Shown here piece after piece: positions 1 through 8,708 of a stretch of 64,000 nt of DNA; positions within the stretch are counted from its first letter, which is position 1; each line of letters begins with the position of its first letter. The translations under genes and the position numbers were made by a program. Location: positions 62,001-126,000 of the forward strand of contig CALFXJ010000060.1 of NCBI GenBank assembly GCA_937958105.1. The letters run 5' to 3'. Below the pieces are notes generated by a model that had not been told where the DNA came from, made no database searches, and worked only from the letters and a program-made list of their open reading frames with translations. The stretch is from an uncultured Cellvibrio sp. (lineage in GTDB: Bacteria; Pseudomonadota; Gammaproteobacteria; Pseudomonadales; Cellvibrionaceae).

Positions 1-447
1 GATATTCCGGTAAAAATTCACGAGTTTATCGGACAATGGCAGGAGCTGATTCCCGATATCCGCACCCGTCTGGCTTCACGGCAACTGCCTAAAGGTCAGA
101 ATGCCCGTCTCGGTCAGTCCGCGATGGTGGGGCATAAAGGATGGTTCGCTCAGGGCAAGATCCGTATCTCCCTCGGACCGCTCAATCGCGAGCAGTTTTA
201 TCGGTTTGCCCCGGGCACCAAAGCTTTGCGGGCACTCAATGATATGGTGCGAATGTATGTGGGTATTGAAAGGGATTACGACTTTATTATCGAAGTAAAA
301 CGCCGAGATATTCCGAAGAAAATCACCTTAAGCAAAAACCCGAATCCGATCATCGGTTGGAATACCTGGCTTTCTACCAGCGATAAGCCGAATCAGGATA
401 ATAACGAAACCTTAAAAATTACTGTGTCGGCTAACCGATTAAAATAA
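1..447 (+). CDS. tssG: Type VI secretion baseplate protein TssG (C-terminal part)
   Basis: The window opens inside this gene: the reading frame is open from base 1 to the taa stop, giving about 148 C-terminal residues. TssG (ImpH/VasB) is a cytoplasmic component of the T6SS baseplate wedge, with TssE, TssF and TssK. The visible part resembles the TssG C-terminus: a stretch around GQWQELIPDI, then the LGPLNREQFYRFAPG segment and a closing GWNTWLST region, which I recognise as family-typical. The next gene is clpV, 46 bases downstream on the same strand, and the tssG-clpV order is standard in many T6SS clusters. The rest of the cluster should lie to the left of the window. The family call is confident from context plus motifs; the true start cannot be seen. 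Confidence 0.85.
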   Translation, partial: DIPVKIHEFIGQWQELIPDIRTRLASRQLPKGQNARLGQSAMVGHKGWFAQGKIRISLGPLNREQFYRFAPGTKALRALNDMVRMYVGIERDYDFIIEVKRRDIPKKITLSKNPNPIIGWNTWLSTSDKPNQDNNETLKITVSANRLK

Positions 448-493
448 ACCGACGCGAAACCCGATTTCACACAACATTGGTAAGGATAGAACG

Positions 494-3181
494 ATGATCA
501 GCATAGATCTCAAATCTCTGGTAGGTAAGCTCAATGAGCCCTGTCGTAATGCACTTGAAGGAGCAGCCGGGCTTTGTTTGTCACGCACCCATTACAACGT
601 TGAAATCGAACACTGGCTGTTAAAGCTGCTAGAAATCCCTGACAGCGACATACTTTCAATCCTGGAAAAATTTGAGGTCAACCCGGGCAACCTGGTCCGC
701 CAGCTGAATCGTGAACTGGACAGCATCAAGGCCGGTAATTCACGGGCTCCAGCCCTCTCCCCTTCGATTGTTGACCTTGCCAAGAATGCCTGGATGCTGG
801 CATCCGTAGAGTATGGTCACAGCAGGGCAACGTCTGCACATATCCTCGGCGCATTGATGCTCGATGAAAATCTGCGTCGCGCCACAGAAGTTACCTCTGG
901 TGAACTGAAAAAAATTCCACCGGAATCTCTCCGCGATCTCATTCGTGCGCTGGTGGGCACCACAACAGAATCGAAAAGCACCAATCTCGGCGATACGTCT
1001 TCCGGTGATGCAGCGGCTGTAGGCGCGCCCAGCAAATCTCCTGCCTTGGATAAATTTACTGTCAACCTGACCGAAGCAGCCAGGAACGGCAAGATTGACG
1101 CAGTACTGGGACGTGACGAAGAAGTGCGTCAGATCATCGACATCCTGATTCGCCGCCGGCAGAACAACCCCATCCTTACCGGTGAAGCCGGTGTGGGCAA
1201 GACCGCTGTGGTTGAAGGTTTTGCTTTGCGCATTGCCTCTGGGGATGTACCCGATCAGTTAAAGAACGTGACGATCCGCAGTCTCGACCTCGGATTGCTG
1301 CAGGCTGGCGCCAGCGTCAAAGGCGAGTTTGAGAATCGCTTGAAATCCGTCATTGCTGAAGTTAAAGCCTCCCCGGAACCCATCATCATGTTTATTGATG
1401 AGGCGCATACCTTGATCGGTGCTGGAGGCAAAGAAGGCCAGGGAGATGCCGCCAACCTGCTCAAGCCCGCCCTCGCCCGCGGTGAACTGCGCACTATCGC
1501 AGCAACAACCTGGGCCGAATACAAAAAGTATTTCGAACGAGACCCCGCCCTGACTCGCCGCTTTCAGGTGGTAAAAATCGAAGAGCCGAGCGAAGAAAAA
1601 GCGATCAACATGATGCGGGCCATCTCCGAGATGCTGCAGAACCACCACGGTGTGCGCATCATGGACGAGGCAATTGTTGACTCTGTGCGTCTCTCCTCCC
1701 GCTATATCACTGCTCGCCAGCTGCCGGACAAATCGGTCAGCCTGCTCGACACTGCCTGTGCCCGCGTTGCTCTCTCCCAGAGCGCCACGCCCGCAGCCAT
1801 TGAAGATACCCGCCGACGCATCACTCAGTGTGAAGCAACCATCCAGTCACTGGGCCGGGAAAATGCCTCGCTTGGAAACTGCGAAGAGCGTATCGCTCAG
1901 TTAGTGGCAGAGAAAGAAAGCCTGCAGGCCCAGCTGGAAGAGCAGGAAGTCCAATGGCACAAAGAAGCTGAGAAGGTTAAAGAAATACACGCACTGCAAA
2001 AGCAGATTGAAGATGACTTCCATGCGCGTAACCTGACACCTGAGCAGGCCAAGGACCCGAAAGCGCCTAAAGCCTTGAGCGACGATGAGCTGGCCGGAGT
2101 CAAGGAATCCCTGGCAAAAGCCCGGGAAGAACTGGCTGCACTGCAGGGTGAAACACCGCTGATCAACGTCAATGTGGACAGTCAGGCCATCGCTGAAGTC
2201 GTGGCTAACTGGACTGGCATCCCCGTAGGCAAGATGGTTTCCAATGAAATCAAAGCCGTGCTGGATCTGCAGAATGTAATGGGCGAGCGGGTTATCGGCC
2301 AGCCTCATGCTCTGGAAGCCATCGCGCAGAGTATCCGCACTTCCCGTGCCGGGTTGACCGATCCGCGCAAACCTATCGGTGTGTTCTTCATGGTGGGTTC
2401 GAGCGGTGTGGGTAAAACAGAAACGGCACTTGCTCTTGCCGACATTCTCTACGGCGGAGAACAGAATATTACTGTTATCAACATGTCGGAGTTTAAAGAG
2501 GAGCACAAAGTTTCAATGCTGCTCGGTTCACCACCCGGTTATGTAGGTTACGGTGAAGGCGGCGTGTTAACGGAAGCCGTGAGACGTAAACCATACAGTG
2601 TTGTGCTGCTGGATGAGATGGAAAAAGCCCATCCGGGCGTACAGGATATTTTCTATAACCTGTTCGATAAAGGCACCATCAAAGACGGTGAAGGCCGCGA
2701 CATCGATTTCCGTAATACCGTCATCATCATGACTTCTAACGCCGGTGAAGAACATATCCGCGCAATGTGTGCCGCAGAGGGTGAGAAGCCTGATCCGGAA
2801 GTCCTGCTCGACAACTTCCGTCCACAGCTTCTGCGCTACTTCAAGCCGGCGTTCCTTGGCCGCACCACCATCATCCCCTACTACCCGCTGGGAGATGAGG
2901 ATCTGATGAAGATTTGTGTGATCAACATGAACCGCATCAAGAAGCGGGTCAAGGAGCACTATAATGCGGAGTTTACTTACGACGAAGATGTTCTGCTGAA
3001 TATCGTGGCGCGCAGTCAGGAAGTTGACACCGGCGCACGTAATATTGAGAACATCCTTACCCGCACCATGCTGCCGGCGATTGCCGCGGAGTGTCTGGAA
3101 CGGATGGCCAATAATGACGATATTCACAAAATTCACATCGGCGCCACAGAAGAAGGCGGATTTACTTACACCATCGAGTAA
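494..3181 (+). CDS. clpV: Type VI secretion ATPase ClpV (TssH)
   Basis: This 895-residue AAA+ disaggregase of the Hsp100/ClpB family disassembles the contracted TssB/TssC sheath so that it can be reused. The N-terminal domain (about 1-160) has the ClpV-type opening with RTHYNVEIEHWLLKLLE rather than that of housekeeping ClpB. The first ATPase domain has Walker A GEAGVGKT near residue 231 and Walker B IMFIDEAH near 300. A coiled-coil middle domain follows (about 420-540). The second ATPase domain has Walker A GSSGVGKT near 637 and Walker B VVLLDE near 705. The length is normal for ClpV. The ATG is preceded by AAGGA at good spacing. It follows tssG directly, and a 12-bp hairpin just after the stop suggests that this is the end of the T6SS operon. 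No ClpV-dependent effector gene is visible after it. Confidence 0.95.
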   Translation: MISIDLKSLVGKLNEPCRNALEGAAGLCLSRTHYNVEIEHWLLKLLEIPDSDILSILEKFEVNPGNLVRQLNRELDSIKAGNSRAPALSPSIVDLAKNAWMLASVEYGHSRATSAHILGALMLDENLRRATEVTSGELKKIPPESLRDLIRALVGTTTESKSTNLGDTSSGDAAAVGAPSKSPALDKFTVNLTEAARNGKIDAVLGRDEEVRQIIDILIRRRQNNPILTGEAGVGKTAVVEGFALRIASGDVPDQLKNVTIRSLDLGLLQAGASVKGEFENRLKSVIAEVKASPEPIIMFIDEAHTLIGAGGKEGQGDAANLLKPALARGELRTIAATTWAEYKKYFERDPALTRRFQVVKIEEPSEEKAINMMRAISEMLQNHHGVRIMDEAIVDSVRLSSRYITARQLPDKSVSLLDTACARVALSQSATPAAIEDTRRRITQCEATIQSLGRENASLGNCEERIAQLVAEKESLQAQLEEQEVQWHKEAEKVKEIHALQKQIEDDFHARNLTPEQAKDPKAPKALSDDELAGVKESLAKAREELAALQGETPLINVNVDSQAIAEVVANWTGIPVGKMVSNEIKAVLDLQNVMGERVIGQPHALEAIAQSIRTSRAGLTDPRKPIGVFFMVGSSGVGKTETALALADILYGGEQNITVINMSEFKEEHKVSMLLGSPPGYVGYGEGGVLTEAVRRKPYSVVLLDEMEKAHPGVQDIFYNLFDKGTIKDGEGRDIDFRNTVIIMTSNAGEEHIRAMCAAEGEKPDPEVLLDNFRPQLLRYFKPAFLGRTTIIPYYPLGDEDLMKICVINMNRIKKRVKEHYNAEFTYDEDVLLNIVARSQEVDTGARNIENILTRTMLPAIAAECLERMANNDDIHKIHIGATEEGGFTYTIE

Positions 3182-3188
3182 ACTTGCC

Positions 3189-3216
3189 ACGCCACCAGCA
3201 TAACTGCTGGTGGCGT
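3189..3216 (+). terminator. Hairpin after clpV, probable terminator
   Basis: A perfect 12-bp inverted repeat (arm ACGCCACCAGCA) with a TAAC loop starts 8 bases after the clpV stop. The following bases are only mildly T-rich (TATCTTCGG), so termination may be weak or Rho-assisted. It marks the likely boundary between the T6SS transcript and the TPR operon. Confidence 0.6.
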
Positions 3217-3357
3217 TATCTTCGGTTCAAAAAAGTACCGCTAACCTTTACCTTGCAGCTATTGTTTCGTCTTATGTTGACTGTTCACACCCACGGACGC
3301 GGCGTGACTCACCGCCAAGTGTTTTCCTCAACCGCCCTCAGCTCCGCGTCTCTGCGT

Positions 3358-4722
3358 ATGTGCAGCTGGCGTCGCTTGGCTATGCTGCTTTGGTTGAGCA
3401 TCTGCTGCTGGCTGGCTGTCATGCCCATAGTGTCTGCACAGCAGAATGGCCAGGCTCTGGAAACCGAGTATCAGCGCCTCAGCACCCAGGCTTTTCTGGA
3501 AGCTGCCAGTAAATCGGCCAACAAAAGTCTCAAGGCGTCAAACATTAAGGCCTTACTGCGTCAGGTGTCGCACGCAGAAGAAGCTGGCAACAGCCAGCAG
3601 GCGGTCATACTGATCGCAGCCAATGTGCCGCTCATTCAGAAAAATATCAATGACAAAAGCGTGGCGAACCTGGTCCGCGCCTTGTTCACCCATCAGGCCC
3701 CTGGTCTTGCGAAAGACATTCTCGCACTCGCATCCAGAAGTGGAGATGATTACGCCGAAGCCCGCCTTAAGTTTGAGTACGCCCGCTATCTGGTCTCCCG
3801 CCAGCAATGGCAGGAAGCCTTCGCTGAACTGAAAGCGATCGATATCAACAACGCTTTATCACAGGCCCAGGCCGATGAGGCCCTGATCATCCTTGGCGCT
3901 GCCTTACAGCACCAGAAAAAACACCGTGAGGCCGTAGAATACTTTGCGCGGATTAAACCAGAATCAGCACAATATCGGATTGCCCAACTCAATACGGCCG
4001 TCGCCTATATTCGTCAGGAATGGTGGACGGACGCCCATATCGCCATCAAAAACGCGCTTAAGGCTGACCCTGCCAAGGACGAGCTTGCCAATCGACTGTA
4101 TACCCTGCTCGGTTTTTCCCAGTTGCAGCACGGCTTTTATCGGGATGCACGGGAAAGCTTTCGTCATGTGCATCTTAAAAGCACCTATGCCAACCGCGCA
4201 CTGCTCGGGTTAGGTGTGGCGGCGTTGCATCAGCAGGATTTCGTTGGCGCGCTCAACGCATTCAACCATCTTAAAAAGAAAGATGAACATGATATTTCGG
4301 TGAGCGAATCCTACCTGCTCAGTGCGTTCTCACTGGTGCAGCTTAAGCAGAATAAAACGGCCTCAGCGAGCTACACCGAGGCGATTACCTACTATGAGCA
4401 GCAGGCTGCCTTGTACAACGCGCTGGCCAAAGGTGTTGCGACACCTGCTGAGCTTTCGCCAGAACAGCAGAAATATCTGCACAACGAACTTTACGATTAT
4501 CCAGCGATAGAAACCCTGGCGGTCCGACTGGAGCACCTGCGCTTCCTGCAAAGCCAGCCGTTATCCACCAACACAGCTTCAGCGGTTAACGCTTTGACAA
4601 AACAGCTCGACCGAGCCTATCTGGAACAAATTAGCGCGGTGTTGGAGAAGAAACAAACCGTTATTGACAGCTACCTCAGCCAATCCCGTTTTGGCCTGGC
4701 CAGACTTTTTGATACCCAATGA
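3358..4722 (+). CDS. Exported tetratricopeptide-repeat protein
   Basis: About 454 residues. I chose the ATG at 3358 because it puts a normal signal peptide first: a short MCSWRR n-region, a long hydrophobic core and a cleavage-like IVSAQQ. The frame stays open back to about 3184, with an ATG at 3274 and a TTG at 3184, but those starts would put a long polar stretch before the hydrophobic core. No start has a strong Shine-Dalgarno. The mature part is alpha-helical with degenerate TPR units, for example the stretch around LNTAVAYIRQEWWTDAHIAI and the next unit with GFSQLQHGFYRDARESF. TPR proteins are scaffolds; the partner is unknown. Its stop overlaps the next start as ATGA, so it is translationally coupled to the lipoprotein gene. 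The call is TPR-type periplasmic protein; the function is not known. Confidence 0.75.
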   Translation: MCSWRRLAMLLWLSICCWLAVMPIVSAQQNGQALETEYQRLSTQAFLEAASKSANKSLKASNIKALLRQVSHAEEAGNSQQAVILIAANVPLIQKNINDKSVANLVRALFTHQAPGLAKDILALASRSGDDYAEARLKFEYARYLVSRQQWQEAFAELKAIDINNALSQAQADEALIILGAALQHQKKHREAVEYFARIKPESAQYRIAQLNTAVAYIRQEWWTDAHIAIKNALKADPAKDELANRLYTLLGFSQLQHGFYRDARESFRHVHLKSTYANRALLGLGVAALHQQDFVGALNAFNHLKKKDEHDISVSESYLLSAFSLVQLKQNKTASASYTEAITYYEQQAALYNALAKGVATPAELSPEQQKYLHNELYDYPAIETLAVRLEHLRFLQSQPLSTNTASAVNALTKQLDRAYLEQISAVLEKKQTVIDSYLSQSRFGLARLFDTQ

Positions 4723-7502
4723 TGCCTAGAAAATACTATCTGTTTCTGTTGATCTCCGGATTTGCGGCTCTGCACGGTTGCACGACGCAGCAGCCGGAGG
4801 AAACGCTGCGCCTGCTGGATATACAGGGCGAGAAGAACGCCCAGAATGAGGTCTTTGTCAAACCCAAGAGCGAAGAGGAAATCAAAGAAGCCTATTACAA
4901 CTACATTAAGTCGGCTCCCGCCGACGATAAGTCTCGTCTCTCAGCCATCAACCGGCTGGCAGAACTTGAGATGAACCGGATTAATGAGCTGGTGAAGAAC
5001 GCCCGAGGCCCGGAAGATGCGGAAGACCGCATTTATCGCGAGTCCCTGGAAAAAACTCTCAGTCTGCTCCTGACCTCTCTGCAGGAATACCCTGACGCGA
5101 AAGGTAATGATAAAACCCTTTATCAACTGGCGCGGACTTACGATCAGCTTGGCGAGCACGAACAATCCATCGCTGCTCTGGAACGACTGTGCCGCACCTA
5201 CCCTGCTTCACCTTATTATGCCGAAGCGCAATTCCGTATCGGTGAGAACGCCTTCATCCAGGGAGATTACATAGCCGCGGAGGACGCTTACACCGAAACA
5301 ATTTTCACTTCGATCGGTGATGTCTTTTACGAGCGAGCATTGTTCAAACGTGGCTGGGCCCGGTATAAGCAGGCGCTTTATCTTGAGGCTGCTGACGATT
5401 ATCTGGCAGCGCTCAAGCATCATCGCTTTGGCGATGTAGAGACCTTATCCAGCAGTGAGAAAGATCAGTTTGATGAATATTTTCGGGCAATCGGACTGAC
5501 CTTTGCCAATCTGGACAGCACCGATATCCTGCAGGAATATTTTGCTGATGAAGCGGACTTCCAGTACCTTTATCATACCTACAAAACCATCAGTGATATT
5601 TATCTGAAACAGGAACGCTATTCAGATGCGGCCAAAACTCTGCAGGAGTTCATTACCGCTAATCCTAAATCACCCAAAGTGGCTCGTGCCTATCTGCAAC
5701 AGATCGAGATCTGGAAGGCTGGCAAATTCAGGGCGCGTTTCCAGGACACCATGGACGTCGTTTACAATCGATTCAATCCAGCTAGTTCGTATTGGGAGAG
5801 TCAGGGTGATGCAAACGAACAGAAGCTAATCGCGGAGTCACTGCGTCACCACATTCTGCAGGTTGCCACTTGGCATCAGGAAGAGTACCAGCAGACCAAA
5901 AGGGCCGCAGCATTCTCCCAGGCCGATCTGTGGTATCAGCGTTATCTGACCCACTACGCGGCCTACGCCCAACAGGATAAGGTGTACACCCAATATGCCG
6001 AGCTGCTTGCCGCTGAAAACCGCCATCAGGATGCTATTCACTATTTCTCTCTCGCCGCTTATGACGGCGATATTGTGCTGAATAAAGAAGCTGCCTACGC
6101 AACGATCGTACTGTCGGACACCTTGTATAAAGCCAATAAAAATCGGCAGTGGCTGGACAAGCACCTTCAATATGCGCTCACCTCGGCGCAACTCTATCAA
6201 AGCGAAGCGCGGTACCAGAAAGTGGCTCTTTATGCAGCTGAGCTTGCCTATAACAATGAACGTTATGCTGATGCCATCGCATTGACCAACACCTTACCGG
6301 ACAGCACACCGGAGAAGACACTTCACGATGCCAACCTGTTAAAAGGACTGGCTTATCTGAAACTCGCCGAACATAAGGAAGCCGAAAATATTTTTGCCGA
6401 CCTGCTTGAGCAGCCGCTTGATCGCAATCTGAAACAGCGGGTCAGCGACAATCTGGCACTGGCAATCTATCAGCAGGCGGAAGGTCACATAAAAGAAAAT
6501 CGTCTGGCTGAAGGTATTCAGGATTACGCACGTATAGCCACGCGGGTACCCGCTTCTGAGATTGCACCAACAGCACTTTACGAAGCTGTCGCCCTGTCGA
6601 TGAAGCATGAACACTGGCAGAGCGCCATTAATTACATCGAACAGTTCCAGCAGCTTTACCCCAAACATACACTGAATAAAGACGCAACCCGCCAACTGTC
6701 CACTGCTTATTTAAAGGCGGGTGATGGCGTAAAAGCGGCTCAGGCTTTTGAGAAAATTTCCGCGCAGGAAGACAATCAGGATGTGAAAATGGCAGCGCTC
6801 TGGCAAGCGGCGGAACTATATGAATCCAAGAATAATCACGAGGCGGCAATTCGCTCTTATAGGACCTACGCCAACACCTATACCCGTCCCTATCCGCAGT
6901 ACATGGAAGCGATGTACAAGCTGACTCAGCTGTACCAGAAAACGCGCGACCAGGACAAAGTTATCTTCTGGCAGGAAAAAATTGCGCTGGCGGATAAACA
7001 GGCCAGCAAAAATAACAAAACTGAACGGACAAATTTTATCGCTTCGCACATCACACTGGATCTGGCAAAAATGAAACACCAGCAGTTTGAGCGTCGCCGG
7101 CTGGTAGAACCGCTGACGGAAAACCTGCGAGTCAAGAAAAAGCTGATGCAGGACGCGATTGCTTTGTATGGCCAGGCTTCGGTATACAGTCACCCGGAGA
7201 TTACCACTGAAGCCACCTACGCCATCGGCCAGATTTATCAGCAGTTCGCCAGTGCACTGCTTGACTCCGAACGCCCCCGGCATCTCAAGGGCGAGGAGCT
7301 GGAACAATACAATATCCTTATCGAAGATCAGGCCTTTCCCTTTGAAGAAAAAGCCATTGAGTTTTATGAGATCAATCTGGCTCGAACCAGAGATGGCACA
7401 CGGGGGAATTGGATTGAAGAAAGCCGTAAGGCGCTGGTGACGCTCTTTCCGGTCCGCTATGACCGGAAAGGTAAATTAGGGGTTTATCGTCATGACATTT
7501 AA
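4719..7502 (+). CDS. Large TPR lipoprotein
   Basis: A 927-residue protein with a lipoprotein signal: MMPRKYYLF, a short hydrophobic core, then the lipobox LHGC with the acylated Cys near residue 21. The remainder is a chain of TPR or TPR-like helical pairs over most of its length, for example YQLARTYDQLGEHEQSIAAL, AQFRIGENAFIQGDYIAAE and YKTISDIYLKQERYSDAAKT. It is probably anchored to the outer membrane facing the periplasm (inference from residue +2 after Cys being Thr, not Asp). It overlaps its upstream neighbour by 4 bases and its downstream neighbour by 11, so the four genes form one operon. Similar lipoprotein/TPR groups are often found next to ExbB/ExbD/TonB-like or gliding-motor modules in other proteobacteria, but no such motor gene is in this window. 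The specific function is unknown. Confidence 0.8.
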   Translation: MMPRKYYLFLLISGFAALHGCTTQQPEETLRLLDIQGEKNAQNEVFVKPKSEEEIKEAYYNYIKSAPADDKSRLSAINRLAELEMNRINELVKNARGPEDAEDRIYRESLEKTLSLLLTSLQEYPDAKGNDKTLYQLARTYDQLGEHEQSIAALERLCRTYPASPYYAEAQFRIGENAFIQGDYIAAEDAYTETIFTSIGDVFYERALFKRGWARYKQALYLEAADDYLAALKHHRFGDVETLSSSEKDQFDEYFRAIGLTFANLDSTDILQEYFADEADFQYLYHTYKTISDIYLKQERYSDAAKTLQEFITANPKSPKVARAYLQQIEIWKAGKFRARFQDTMDVVYNRFNPASSYWESQGDANEQKLIAESLRHHILQVATWHQEEYQQTKRAAAFSQADLWYQRYLTHYAAYAQQDKVYTQYAELLAAENRHQDAIHYFSLAAYDGDIVLNKEAAYATIVLSDTLYKANKNRQWLDKHLQYALTSAQLYQSEARYQKVALYAAELAYNNERYADAIALTNTLPDSTPEKTLHDANLLKGLAYLKLAEHKEAENIFADLLEQPLDRNLKQRVSDNLALAIYQQAEGHIKENRLAEGIQDYARIATRVPASEIAPTALYEAVALSMKHEHWQSAINYIEQFQQLYPKHTLNKDATRQLSTAYLKAGDGVKAAQAFEKISAQEDNQDVKMAALWQAAELYESKNNHEAAIRSYRTYANTYTRPYPQYMEAMYKLTQLYQKTRDQDKVIFWQEKIALADKQASKNNKTERTNFIASHITLDLAKMKHQQFERRRLVEPLTENLRVKKKLMQDAIALYGQASVYSHPEITTEATYAIGQIYQQFASALLDSERPRHLKGEELEQYNILIEDQAFPFEEKAIEFYEINLARTRDGTRGNWIEESRKALVTLFPVRYDRKGKLGVYRHDI

Positions 7503-8097
7503 CCCATTGAAGCATTTAAGGCTGGTGTTGATAATGCTGTTTCTGGCGGGTTGCGCAACCCAGATGCCGCCGGAAAAGTCTGCTGACGTAACAGCCGTTC
7601 CAACACAGCTGACTCCCGCCGAAGCCAAGAGCTACCGGGATGCGTTGAGGAGTGTTGAAAGCGGCGATGCGCGCAAGGCGATCAATAGTCTAAAGAAATT
7701 ATCTCAGGCGCATTCGGGCCAGGCTGGTATCTGGCTTAATCTTGCCATTGCCTATTATCACGGCGGAGATCTGGATGAAGCGGAGACAGCACTGGCCCGT
7801 GCCCAAGGTCTTAATTCCCGTATTCCCGAAGCGCATAATCTAGCAGGTCTGATTGCCGTTGACCGGGGTGATTACCCGGCAGCTGAAAAACATTATCAGA
7901 CAGCCCTGAAGCTTAATAAGAATTTTGCCGACGCTTTTTATAATCTGGCCTTGCTTTATGACATCTTTCACCAGGACGTCAAGCGGGCGATCGACGCCTA
8001 TCAGGGCTATCTGAAGCTGCTTGATCAGGAGGATAAGACGACTGCTGCCTGGGTGGAAGAATTAAAACTCACACTGAAACGTCGAGGTGAAGGATGA
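7492..8097 (+). CDS. Small TPR lipoprotein
   Basis: A 201-residue protein. The N-terminus is a lipoprotein signal ending in the lipobox LAGC (Cys near residue 21), followed by CATQMPPE. The remainder holds about three canonical TPR units: one around GIWLNLAIAYYHGGDLDEAE, one around AHNLAGLIAVDRGDYPAAEK and one around FADAFYNLALLYDIFHQDVK. This architecture resembles PilF/NrfG-like TPR lipoproteins, but the context is different and there is no pilus gene nearby. It starts 11 bases before the end of the large TPR lipoprotein gene and its stop overlaps the next ATG (ATGA). It probably binds the same complex as the two upstream TPR proteins. Confidence 0.8.
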   Translation: MTFNPLKHLRLVLIMLFLAGCATQMPPEKSADVTAVPTQLTPAEAKSYRDALRSVESGDARKAINSLKKLSQAHSGQAGIWLNLAIAYYHGGDLDEAETALARAQGLNSRIPEAHNLAGLIAVDRGDYPAAEKHYQTALKLNKNFADAFYNLALLYDIFHQDVKRAIDAYQGYLKLLDQEDKTTAAWVEELKLTLKRRGEG

Positions 8098-8351
8098 AAT
8101 ACGCTGCGTTTGCCTTATTGGCGATGACTGCCCTCCCCGCCCTGTCGGTCGAGGATCGCATCGAGCTGGAAACCACCCGAATCAAAGGAAACCAAGAGCT
8201 ACCACAGATTCTTTATGTGGTGCCCTGGAAGGATATGGAGAGCAGTAAGGACGCAGAGCAAAAACTGGTTCTGCATGATTTCTTTGGTGACTTATACAAC
8301 CCGATGACGCCGACGGAGCTGGAACAAAAGCTGAACAACAGAGATGATTAA
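8094..8351 (+). CDS. Small exported protein of unknown function ending the TPR operon
   Basis: An 85-residue protein. It begins with a short signal-peptide-like stretch (MKYAAFALLAMTALPALS) and continues as a compact acidic domain with motifs such as ELPQILYVVPWKDME and LHDFFGDLYNPMTP. The start is coupled to the upstream lipoprotein by an ATGA overlap with a GAGGTGAAGG Shine-Dalgarno, which supports it as a real gene despite its size. I recall short proteins with an ILYVVPWK-like motif near TonB/ExbBD/TPR clusters in other gammaproteobacteria, but I cannot name a family. The function is unknown, probably a periplasmic accessory of the TPR lipoproteins. Confidence 0.65.
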   Translation: MKYAAFALLAMTALPALSVEDRIELETTRIKGNQELPQILYVVPWKDMESSKDAEQKLVLHDFFGDLYNPMTPTELEQKLNNRDD

Positions 8352-8708
8352 TTGAAACAGGCTTGCTTGGCCAAGCCTTGTCTCGCTCTTTCCGTTACCT
8401 ACCTCTCTTTTCCGCCAACACTGCACCCATTGAGGGCACATTGCCGCTGTCCCTGTTTCACCAACTGACACATAAAAAGACATAATCCGCATTTGTACCT
8501 GACGTGTCGCTTATTCCAACTGAACATCCCGTCTTTGCTCCCACTAATGAACGAAATTCCCCCCCTTCTGTCATTGCAACTTCCGGGCGTGAATTTTGCT
8601 GCTAAAACCACAGAGATTCATCAACACATCAAATAAGCTGAGCTACTCTAACTACAGCCAGGTAAGTTCCAGCCCGGATTCATTCGCAAACCGAGTTAAC
8701 GAGTTGTT
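8352..8708. other. Gene-free interval between the TPR operon and the PhK-like gene
   Basis: No convincing ORF on either strand. Directly after the TPR operon lies a 7-bp stem (AGGCTTG, loop CTTGGC, CAAGCCT at 8359-8378) followed by a pyrimidine-rich stretch, which may be a weak terminator. The rest must carry the promoter of the downstream gene, but I cannot see a clear -35/-10 pair, and its Shine-Dalgarno is poor (AACGAG). Confidence 0.5.

Noticed and set aside
3184..3357. N-terminal extension of the first TPR gene from TTG 3184 or ATG 3274
   Set aside because: The extension would include the post-clpV hairpin or place about 28 polar residues before the signal peptide core; no ribosome site supports it, though 3274 cannot be excluded.
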